From Alphaproteobacteria bacterium (GTDB lineage Bacteria; Pseudomonadota; Alphaproteobacteria; Caulobacterales; Parvularculaceae): DNA of 5,619 nt. The stretch covers positions 1 to 5,619 of the forward strand of contig JAUIEG010000202.1 of assembly GCA_030428745.1 (NCBI GenBank), given 5' to 3'. The translations under genes were made by a program, and so were the position numbers. The stretch's first letter is position 1. Each line of letters opens with the position of its first letter. The notes under the pieces are model-generated. The model was not told where the DNA came from and searched no databases. It was given only the letters and a program-made list of their open reading frames with translations. Of this stretch, positions 1 to 5,579 are shown in pieces.

Positions 1-768
1 GCTGATGACGTCCGCGTCAACCGCCTCGGAGGTGATTTTCGGAATGAAATCCGGCGACCAGCCCTGGATCGGATGCGGCGTCCAGGCCGGGTGTGACGAT
101 TTCGGGCTGCCGTCGGGATTGCGCTCTTGCGGCGCGCCGCTCGACAGCATGGCGGAGTCCGGCGGCTCGCAGACAACGATTTTGGTGTGAGGGCTTTCTT
201 TCTTCAAAACGCGGGAAACGCCGGTCAGCGTGCCGCCGGTGCCGAAACCCGTCACCCAATAATCGAGCTTTTGATCCTTGAAGTCTTCGACGATTTCGCG
301 CCCCGTAGTGCGCTCATGCATGGCGGGGTTGGCGTCATTTTCAAACTGGCGCGTCAGAAACCAGCCGTTTTTGGCGGCGAGCTCTTTGGCTTTCTCCACC
401 ATGCCGGTGCCTTTTTGCGTGGCCGGGGTCAGCACCACCTTGGCGCCGAGAAACCGCATCAGCTTGCGCCGTTCCACGGAAAAGCTTTCCGCCATGGTGA
501 CGACCAGCGGGTATCCCTTCGCGGCGCAAACCATGGCGAGGCCGATGCCCGTATTGCCGCTTGTCGCCTCAACGACAGTCTGGCCGGGTTTCAAGTCGCC
601 GGACTTTTCCGCCGCCTCGATGACGCCCAGCGCCAGACGGTCTTTCACTGACCCCAGCGGGTTGAACGCCTCGAATTTGACGTAGAGATTGACGCCTTCC
701 GGCGCGAGGCGGTTGATGCGAATGACGGGCGTGTTTCCGACCGTTCCTAGGATATTATCGTATTTCAT
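1..768 (-). CDS. cysK: Cysteine synthase (O-acetylserine sulfhydrylase), C-terminus cut by window edge
   Basis: A PLP enzyme of fold type II that makes L-cysteine from O-acetylserine and sulfide in the cytoplasm. I translated 256 codons from the ATG at 768-766 to the window edge with no stop; the family is usually about 300-330 residues, so the last fifth or so is missing. Visible landmarks are NTP (12-14), PLGSVKDR with the expected PLP Schiff-base lysine at K42, the substrate-binding loop TSGNTG (69-74), and the PLP-phosphate loop GTGGT (176-180). The stretch HPIQGW.PDFIP near residue 240 also fits CysK. The start is supported by AAAGGAG seven bases upstream and by the typical N-terminus MKYDNILGTVGNTP. 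A cystathionine beta-synthase is less likely because there is no N-terminal haem region and the PLGSVKDR context is CysK-like. It lies 144 bp after the paralogue array on the same strand. No sign of damage is seen in the part present. Confidence 0.95.
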   Translation of the reverse strand, partial: MKYDNILGTVGNTPVIRINRLAPEGVNLYVKFEAFNPLGSVKDRLALGVIEAAEKSGDLKPGQTVVEATSGNTGIGLAMVCAAKGYPLVVTMAESFSVERRKLMRFLGAKVVLTPATQKGTGMVEKAKELAAKNGWFLTRQFENDANPAMHERTTGREIVEDFKDQKLDYWVTGFGTGGTLTGVSRVLKKESPHTKIVVCEPPDSAMLSSGAPQERNPDGSPKSSHPAWTPHPIQGWSPDFIPKITSEAVDADVIS

Positions 769-775
769 GGGTTTT

Positions 776-782
776 CTCCTTT
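776..782 (-). promoter_or_regulatory. Ribosome binding site of cysK
   Basis: The minus strand reads AAAGGAG followed by AAAACCC and the ATG, a seven-base spacing. It fixes the cysK start and is one of the best Shine-Dalgarno matches in the window. Confidence 0.75.
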
Positions 783-815
783 GCGAGCGGCGTCAGTAGC
801 CTCCCGCCCAACGAA

Positions 816-842
816 GGCAGTGACGCCCGTCACATCCCTGCC
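816..842 (-). other. Inverted repeat in the cysK leader region
   Basis: GTGACG (820-825) and CGTCAC (828-833) form a perfect six-base inverted repeat around two bases. Outer arms GGCA (816-819) and TGCC (839-842) could extend the stem past a bulge of five bases on one side. No run of T follows on the minus strand, so it is not a standard intrinsic terminator. It could be an operator for a dimeric regulator or a weak RNA hairpin between the array and cysK, or chance in GC-rich DNA. No regulator can be named from this. Confidence 0.3.
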
Positions 843-845
843 GTC

Positions 846-874
846 ATATAAGAGCCCCAGGGCCCCTCCGTCCA
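846..874 (-). promoter_or_regulatory. Weak candidate sigma-70-type promoter for cysK
   Basis: On the minus strand TGGACG (869-874, four of six matches to TTGACA) lies 17 bases before TTATAT (846-851, three of six matches to TATAAT). Initiation would then fall near 839 and give a leader of about 70 bases that contains the inverted repeat. The spacing is ideal but the boxes are poor, so this is only a candidate. It overlaps the decayed paralogue copy. The alternative is that cysK is read through from the array. Confidence 0.2.
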
Positions 875-916
875 GTTGCGCGCTTCCACATCGTCCGTGA
901 CGCGGTGGAGGATTAT
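868..916 (-). pseudogene. Relic 5' end of a seventh array paralogue
   Basis: Starting right at the P6 stop, the minus strand matches the first ~49 bases of the array genes; I count 36 of 49 identical to the P4 start by hand. Read in the frame of the paralogues it gives ILHRVTDDVEARNWT, which agrees with residues 2-16 of at least one sibling at 11 of 15 positions. The start codon is ATA instead of ATG. Substitutions such as R4H, H9D, K11E and Q13R are non-synonymous, unlike the mostly silent differences among intact copies. After NWT the similarity ends: the membrane helix is absent and a TGA follows about 13 codons later. I read this as the stump of a lost array member. A newly captured short peptide gene is a weaker alternative, since no good start codon remains at the junction. 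Confidence 0.65.
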
Positions 917-1686
917 TCCTCACCATCCGGAAGCCGGGCCAGAATCGCCTCTGCTTCACGTTTCACAGTGGCGATCACGAAGTGATTCAAGATGGAAATA
1001 TTGTAAAGCGCACGCAAAGAGGCGGCGAATTCCGGATCTTCCTGCAGCGCGGTCACGACAAGATCATATGAGTTGTCGCCAAAAGGATTGAACCCGTGAC
1101 GCCTCGCGACCGCTGTCGTCGCATCACGCGCATGGGCCGCAGTGCCGCCTTCAAAATAAATCAGATCCTCGATATTGGCGTAGTAATCCGAAATATCGAG
1201 AGCAAGGGTCTCATCCCTTAAAATTGAGATGTCTCCGGTCGTTTGCAGGGTCCGAAACGTGGTGTTCTTTTCATTGAATCTCCGCGCAAGGATGCCGTAA
1301 GTCAGAAAATAGTCGCGCTCACCGTCAGCAACGGGAAGAAACTCCGGCGCCGGAATCGTTCTGCCGACATCAACCGCATCGGAGGGCGCTGACATTTTGG
1401 CCTCACGCCGGGGCGGCGCGAGGAGCGCATCGGTCAACATCCTGTCAATCACCGTTATGCGCGTGCGATGAGCGAGCATCATCTCATCCAACGCAGTAAC
1501 TTCTTCCCTGATTTCGACAGCAAGATTGTTAAGGTATCGGACCTCGCGCACATGATCCGCCCGCGCCGCATTCCAGTTCGAGACCTGAATGCCGATGAAA
1601 ACGCCGACCACGACGATGACGAAATCGAGCGCCACGGCGGTCCAGTTCTGGGCCTTTACGTGCTCGATGACGCGGCGGAGGATCAT
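913..1686 (-). CDS. Array paralogue P6, single-pass membrane-anchored protein of unknown function
   Basis: 257 residues, function not recognised. Residues 1-17 are the basic tail (MILRRVIEHVKAQNWTA), about 19-36 the membrane helix with G28-VFI-G32, then NWNAAR (37-42). The remaining domain is predicted periplasmic by the positive-inside rule. Its landmarks are the helix E48-VRYLNNLAVEI, motif 1 TFRTLQTTGDISILRDETL (143-161), GFNPF (198-202) and motif 2 QEDPEFAASL (215-224). It has no cysteine. GFNPF and its surroundings resemble P3 most, while the first 117 bases resemble P2 most. The start overlaps the P5 stop as ATGA, and GGAG in the P5 tail serves as its ribosome binding site. It is the last intact array member. 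Its stop is TAA, not TGA as at the other junctions, because the next copy has lost its ATG there. Confidence 0.92.
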   Translation of the reverse strand: MILRRVIEHVKAQNWTAVALDFVIVVVGVFIGIQVSNWNAARADHVREVRYLNNLAVEIREEVTALDEMMLAHRTRITVIDRMLTDALLAPPRREAKMSAPSDAVDVGRTIPAPEFLPVADGERDYFLTYGILARRFNEKNTTFRTLQTTGDISILRDETLALDISDYYANIEDLIYFEGGTAAHARDATTAVARRHGFNPFGDNSYDLVVTALQEDPEFAASLRALYNISILNHFVIATVKREAEAILARLPDGEE

Positions 1687-2459
1687 GACTTCTCCACTGG
1701 CTGGCCGAGCGCCCCCAGCACCCGCTCGATAAGAACAAGATTGCCAGTGCTGTTGTTTATGACCGATGCGACGCGCGAGTACTGATATCGCAACTCATCG
1801 CGGATCTCCGGGTCGGACCTCAACTTCTCGGCTGTCGCAATCAATACAGACGGGTCCACCTCCAGCCGGCATTCGGTCGTGAAGCCCGCGATGATGTTGA
1901 AGTCGGTTAATACATCGCTGCACCCTTCTCTTATCGCGATCTGAACGTCGAGCGGGATGATCGACCTGACGGCTTGCCGATAACTCGAGCCTTCGACGCG
2001 ACTGATGGTAACGGCGTTGGATTCATCGAATGTATAGTATTCTGACAGATCGCTGCTGACTGCACCGTCCGGCAACAGGCCGAGATGACCCGATGAAACA
2101 ATCTGATCCCATGTCGCGCGATTAGGCGGCGTCGATGCAAATTCGCTTGCGCGATAGGCGGCGATAACAAGCTGGCGCGCGTCACCATCATCAGTAGACA
2201 AAAGGCGGTCCGCCTCAACAATGCTGTCTCGAACCGCTTGATAATAGTTGAGGATGTCGCTTGTGGTGACAAAGTCTCTTTCGAGGTCCGCTGTCAGGCG
2301 CCTTACGTAATCCTCGCCCAGCGCCCGGTCGCCTCGAGCCTCATTCCAGTTGGCGACCTGAATACCGATGAAAACGCCGACGACGACGATCAGGAAATCG
2401 AGCGCGATGGCGGTCCAGTTCTGGGCTTTGACGTGTTCGGTGATGCGGCGCAGGATCAT
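1683..2459 (-). CDS. Array paralogue P5, single-pass membrane-anchored protein with two ectodomain cysteines
   Basis: 258 residues, function not recognised. The N-terminal block is as in its siblings, with I18, L23 and A36 as its own variants. The membrane helix spans about 19-36 and NWNEAR 37-42. In the predicted periplasmic part I see the helix D50-YVRRLTADL, motif 1 TWDQIVSSGHLGLLPD (116-131) with the usual basic residue replaced by proline at 130, and motif 2 RSDPEIRDEL (214-223). C180 and C197 sit between the motifs and could form a disulfide. The stretch RQAVRSIIPLDVQ (161-173) lines up with RALIRSLMPIAWQ in P1, which marks P5 and P1 as a subgroup. The start is fixed by the ATGA overlap with P4 and by GGAG eight bases upstream, inside the P4 C-terminal codons. 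Confidence 0.92.
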   Translation of the reverse strand: MILRRITEHVKAQNWTAIALDFLIVVVGVFIGIQVANWNEARGDRALGEDYVRRLTADLERDFVTTSDILNYYQAVRDSIVEADRLLSTDDGDARQLVIAAYRASEFASTPPNRATWDQIVSSGHLGLLPDGAVSSDLSEYYTFDESNAVTISRVEGSSYRQAVRSIIPLDVQIAIREGCSDVLTDFNIIAGFTTECRLEVDPSVLIATAEKLRSDPEIRDELRYQYSRVASVINNSTGNLVLIERVLGALGQPVEKS

Positions 2460-3208
2460 TCTTCGTCTCCGCTTGCGCCGTTATTGAGAAGGACTTGGAT
2501 GCTCTCGACACGCTGACTGATCCGTGATCGCCAGACAATGAAACCGCTATGGACGAACAGTAATTGTTCCGCTGCATTCAGGAATTCGGGGTCAGCGACC
2601 AACGCGTCAAAGTCGTATGAGACGAACGATGTCCCTTCGCCGACCGTGGCGAACACTTCTTCAGTCAGTCGCATGTCGATGTTGTAGTTGAATGCCGACG
2701 TGTAGGCGCCAACGGCCTGCATCACCAAGTCCGAATAATAGTTCTGCGCAAAGCGGAAGCGCTCGAGGAAATCTTCATAGTCGACCAGCGCATCCAGTAG
2801 CTCCCGATCCCGCAGAATGCTCGCTCGGCCCGACGACATCAGCTCCCTGAAAGTGCCGGAGTTGTCAGCGCTTGTTTGGAAAGCGAACCCTACCAGGAGC
2901 GCGCGCTCAAACCCTGCGACGTCTTCATCTTTCAGCGTGCCCGCGCGAAGCGAACGGACCATGGCCCGCAAATCGGATTCCAACCGTTTGTGGGAGGCAA
3001 GGCTTCGGTCGGAATCTTCCTTGATGCGGTCGAAATCGACCCTGATCCTCTCGACCAAGGCGATTTCCTCCTGCCGGTCGAGCCGAGCCTGGTTCCAGTT
3101 TCCCAGTTGAATACCCATGAACACACCAACGACGACAATCACGAAGTCAAGCGCGACGGCCGTCCAGTTCTGGGCCTTTACGTGTTCGGTGATGCGGCGG
3201 AGGATCAT
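2456..3208 (-). CDS. Array paralogue P4, single-pass membrane-anchored protein
   Basis: 250 residues, the shortest of the six; function not recognised. The frame stays open upstream to an ATG at 3469, but the true start is the ATG at 3208-3206. Only there does the conserved block MILRRITEHVKAQNWTAVALDF begin, GAGGAG precedes it, and it makes the ATGA overlap seen at every other junction. M31, L35 and G36 are its variants in the membrane block, followed by NWNQAR. The ectodomain has a charged helix at about 44-90, a clean motif 1 TFRELMSSGRASILRDREL (119-137) and motif 2 VADPEFLNAA (204-213). It has no cysteine, so no disulfide. The C-terminal codons (ASGDEE) encode the GGAG used by P5. The region between the motifs does not obviously match the P1/P5 or P3/P6 pairs. 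Confidence 0.92.
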   Translation of the reverse strand: MILRRITEHVKAQNWTAVALDFVIVVVGVFMGIQLGNWNQARLDRQEEIALVERIRVDFDRIKEDSDRSLASHKRLESDLRAMVRSLRAGTLKDEDVAGFERALLVGFAFQTSADNSGTFRELMSSGRASILRDRELLDALVDYEDFLERFRFAQNYYSDLVMQAVGAYTSAFNYNIDMRLTEEVFATVGEGTSFVSYDFDALVADPEFLNAAEQLLFVHSGFIVWRSRISQRVESIQVLLNNGASGDEE

Positions 3209-3975
3209 GGGCGCTCCTCTGCGCCGAGGGAGCGCAACAGCGCGAGCGTCGTCTGCCGCGCTGTGTAGAGCTGCTGGCGGTGAAGAACGCCGTACTCCAT
3301 CATAGTGCGCAACGCCCCTGCGAGCTCCGGCGTGTCGCGGACGAGGCCCACGAACTCCTCCTCCGGCATTTCTATGAACGGGCTGAGTCCCTGCTTCTGG
3401 CCAACAAAGATCGTCTGGTCCCGGAACGGTCTGAACGTCGTATTTTGCGAGGTTTCGATATCCCTCCATTGCGCGCGGTACGCCTGCAGCCTTGCGAGCA
3501 GTTCATCGTCACGGATCAGGTCGAGGCGGCCGGTCGACATCAGCGTGTCGAAGGCCGTGCTGCTCTGGACGGCGTGATAACGCACAACTGCAAGCGACCG
3601 TAGACGTCGCCGGTCTTCGGCCGAAACCTCCGCCGGGCGCGGAACGTCGAACCGCATGCCGGGAACGATCGCGCCCTCGACCGCCAGCCCGACTGTAGCC
3701 GCCGGCTCCAGGCCAGCGCGGTCCAGAGCGTAGCTGGCGGCGCGAATGTTGACATCCGCCAAATTGATGCCGGCCTGCAGGTCCCGCGCATCGGCCTTCA
3801 GATCGACGATAATGTTCGCCAGAAAGTCCTGTTCCAGCGACGCCTCAAGCCGCGCATCATTCCAGTTACTCACCTGAATACCGATGAAGACGCCGACCAC
3901 GACAATGACGAAGTCGAGCGCGACGGCCGTCCAATTCTGCGCTTTGACATGCTCGGTGACGCGGCGCAGAATCAT
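3205..3975 (-). CDS. Array paralogue P3, single-pass membrane-anchored protein
   Basis: 256 residues, function not recognised. The N-terminal block ends in NWNDAR (37-42). Then come the helix Q49-DFLANIIVDLKAD, a proline-rich insert around 105-117 (VPGMRFDVPRPAE), motif 1 AFDTLMSTGRLDLIRDDEL (141-159), GLSPF (196-200) and motif 2 RDTPELAGAL (213-222). It has no cysteine. GLSPF followed by motif 2 and a helical tail parallels P6, so these two look like sister ectodomains, although their first 117 bases differ at about 18 positions by hand count. The start is set by the ATGA overlap with P2 and by AGGAG encoded in the P2 tail. Its own last codons (GAEERP) supply the GAGGAG for P4. The predicted topology is a short cytoplasmic tail, one helix and a periplasmic domain. 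Confidence 0.92.
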   Translation of the reverse strand: MILRRVTEHVKAQNWTAVALDFVIVVVGVFIGIQVSNWNDARLEASLEQDFLANIIVDLKADARDLQAGINLADVNIRAASYALDRAGLEPAATVGLAVEGAIVPGMRFDVPRPAEVSAEDRRRLRSLAVVRYHAVQSSTAFDTLMSTGRLDLIRDDELLARLQAYRAQWRDIETSQNTTFRPFRDQTIFVGQKQGLSPFIEMPEEEFVGLVRDTPELAGALRTMMEYGVLHRQQLYTARQTTLALLRSLGAEERP

Positions 3976-4787
3976 TGGGGATCCGCTCCTGTTTCAGACG
4001 ATCGAGGGACGCCCAATTCAATCGCAAGCGCTTTTTTCAGGTCTTCAAGCGCAGCGATCGTTTCTTCGTATCGTTCAACGTAAGAATTCAGCCGCGAGAG
4101 ATTGTCGGCGTATTCCCCGAGGAACGCTTTGTCGTTGCGCATCTGCTCCAGATCGCATTCGTTCCACATACGGTAGCCGTCGCCCGCGCCCCGCGCCAAT
4201 TGCGTTGAATCGCGCCGCAGCCACACGCGTATATCCTTTAACTCATCAACCGGCTTGCGGACAAACCAGAGCGCATCGGGATGGCGGGAGTAGAGCCGGA
4301 ACAACTCATTGATCGACTCTTCATATTGGCGGCGGGACCGATTGCGGACCAGCGCGAAGCCGCGCAATTGCGCCTTCACGTCTTCGTTTGAAATCAGATC
4401 GAAGCGGCCGGTGGCAATGGATTCCTCCAATATGGGCAATTCATCGCTTGGGGCCGGCAGCCAGTGAGAGATGGCAATGAGGCGGCATTCGATTTCCGTC
4501 AGGTCCCGGCCCGGCGACGGATCGAACAGCATGGGGGGGATGCCCTTCATCGCGTCGATGCGCGGCAAGTGCCTTGAATGTTCGTATTTCTGGATTTCCA
4601 GCAGCGCGCCGGTCTCGTCGAGCAGCCGCGTCAGCAATTGCCGCTCCTCCACACGCTCGGCGCGCGCCGCATTCCAGTTCGAGACCTGGATGCCGATGAA
4701 AACGCCGACGACGACGATGACGAAGTCGAGCGCAACGGCGGTCCAGTTCTGGGCTTTGACGTGCTCGGTAATGCGGCGGAGGATCAT
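3972..4787 (-). CDS. Array paralogue P2, single-pass membrane-anchored protein, longest member
   Basis: 271 residues, function not recognised. The conserved block is followed by NWNAAR (37-42) and the helix E48-RQLLTRLLDE. Motif 1 is diverged but visible as LEESIATGRFDLISNEDV (120-137), with S-N in place of the usual R-D. Motif 2 is QMRNDKAFLGEY (215-226), lacking the proline. C101 lies before motif 1 and C211 just before motif 2, at the place where P1 and P5 also carry a cysteine. The C-terminus (about 224-260) is a long charged helix (YVERYEETIAALEDLKKAL) with a short extra tail that accounts for the greater length. That tail provides AGGAG for P3. The start is the ATGA overlap with P1; its upstream GAAGGGATG is a weaker ribosome binding site than at the other junctions, so coupling to P1 translation may matter more here. 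Confidence 0.92.
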   Translation of the reverse strand: MILRRITEHVKAQNWTAVALDFVIVVVGVFIGIQVSNWNAARAERVEERQLLTRLLDETGALLEIQKYEHSRHLPRIDAMKGIPPMLFDPSPGRDLTEIECRLIAISHWLPAPSDELPILEESIATGRFDLISNEDVKAQLRGFALVRNRSRRQYEESINELFRLYSRHPDALWFVRKPVDELKDIRVWLRRDSTQLARGAGDGYRMWNECDLEQMRNDKAFLGEYADNLSRLNSYVERYEETIAALEDLKKALAIELGVPRSSETGADPQ

Positions 4788-5557
4788 GGCGTCATCCCTT
4801 CACGGCGGTCGATGGCGGCTAGAATTTCGGAAGCCGCCTCCTGTTGTCCGCTGGTCTGGGTGTTGCCAACCACGCGCGCGATGCTCGTCCATTCGCGCAA
4901 TGTCGTCGCCAGTTCCGGATGAGCGAGTATCTGCGCGACTCTTTCCGGATCAATATCGAGATCGCCGGGCGGCGGCGCGCAGGGTTGCCGATATTCTTCC
5001 ATGCCGTCTGACTGCACAAAACAGGCGTCCCAATATGCATCCTGCCATGCGATCGGCATCAGGCTACGGATGAGTGCGCGGTAATGCGGCGGCGTCTCGA
5101 GGGCGACAGCGGCGCGATGGCTTATATTTTTATAAGTTTCCACCGCCCCGATGATACGCCGATCTCTGGGCAGTCCTTCGCGCCGCAATTCGTCATAGGT
5201 CGTCCAGACCACCAGGATACGCTGCCATTGCGAGGCGTGCATAAGATCGACAATGATCGGCCAGCAGTCATCCGTGCAGGACGTTTCTTTTTGCTCAATC
5301 AGGGCAAGCACGCGACGCGCGGCATCCTCGCCGACCGTCAAGCCTTCGCCAACTGCGTGCGCCATGGCTGCATTTTGCACCACTTCTTCTCGCAGTTCCC
5401 GGATCAGAATGCGCTCGCGCTCAGCGAACCCTCGCGCGGCATTCCAGTTCGACACCTGAATGCCGATAAAGACGCCGACGACGACGATGACGAAGTCGAG
5501 CGCGACCGCCGTCCAGTTCTGGTGTTTCACATGATCGATGACGCGGCGCAGAAGCAT
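4784..5557 (-). CDS. Array paralogue P1, first complete member, four ectodomain cysteines
   Basis: 257 residues, function not recognised. It has the most divergent N-terminal block (L2, D8, H12), but the membrane helix and NWNAAR are intact. The predicted periplasmic part holds C94 and C98 (a CxxxC in SCTDDCW), then C179 and C193; the even number suggests disulfides. Motif 1 is eroded to TYDELRREGLPRDRRI (120-135), about four residues shorter than in P4 and lacking the S-G step. RALIRSLMPIAWQ (160-172) and the later IDPERVAQILAHPEL (202-216, containing motif 2) pair it with P5. It is the only array gene in the window that does not overlap the gene before it: 22 bases separate its ATG from the upstream stop, and AGGGGGAAGG lies in that gap. 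No promoter could be identified in so short a gap. Confidence 0.92.
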   Translation of the reverse strand: MLLRRVIDHVKHQNWTAVALDFVIVVVGVFIGIQVSNWNAARGFAERERILIRELREEVVQNAAMAHAVGEGLTVGEDAARRVLALIEQKETSCTDDCWPIIVDLMHASQWQRILVVWTTYDELRREGLPRDRRIIGAVETYKNISHRAAVALETPPHYRALIRSLMPIAWQDAYWDACFVQSDGMEEYRQPCAPPPGDLDIDPERVAQILAHPELATTLREWTSIARVVGNTQTSGQQEAASEILAAIDRREGMTP

Positions 5558-5560
5558 TGG

Positions 5561-5570
5561 CCTTCCCCCT
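5561..5570 (-). promoter_or_regulatory. Ribosome binding site of P1
   Basis: AGGGGGAAGG on the minus strand ends three bases before the P1 ATG. It lies in the 22-base gap after the upstream gene, so P1 can initiate independently of that gene's translation. Confidence 0.55.
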
Positions 5571-5579
5571 GCGCGACGC

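Larger units (their letters stand above)
1570..5557 (-). repeat. Six dispersed copies of a 117-bp coding repeat, one at each gene start
   Basis: The copies are 1570-1686, 2343-2459, 3092-3208, 3859-3975, 4671-4787 and 5441-5557, all in the same orientation and about 750-810 bp apart. Each runs from the ATG to NWN (39 codons). At the protein level 29 of 39 positions are the same in all six. At the DNA level P6 differs from P2 at about 9 of 117 bases, from P1 at about 17 and from P3 at about 18 (hand counts). Many differences are silent, so selection on the protein keeps the block alike. The repeat is also a substrate for unequal recombination that would add or remove exactly one gene unit in frame. 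Confidence 0.85.

Noticed and set aside
127..651. 174-codon plus-strand ORF
   Set aside because: It lies antisense to cysK, which has all the family motifs over this stretch. Open antisense frames are common in GC-rich genes.
816..842. Intrinsic terminator of the array
   Set aside because: The stem is short and bulged and no T-run follows on the minus strand, so read-through into cysK cannot be excluded.
765..959. 64-codon minus-strand ORF running from inside P6 to the cysK start and ending in an ATGA overlap with cysK
   Set aside because: It begins inside P6 in a shifted frame and crosses the relic out of its frame. Any ATG followed by A creates a TGA in one frame, so the overlap is not evidence. 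At most its tail could be debris of the lost paralogue.
3209..3469. Upstream extension of P4 to an ATG at 3469, giving 337 residues
   Set aside because: The added 87 residues lie wholly inside P3 in another frame. The conserved block, the ribosome binding site and the ATGA overlap all point to the ATG at 3208.
3884..4312. Plus-strand ORFs with a recurring MKTPTTTMTKSSATAVQF-type start at several array genes
   Set aside because: The recurrence is simply the complement of the conserved 117-bp anchor repeat. The continuations are unrelated to each other and have no consistent ribosome binding site.
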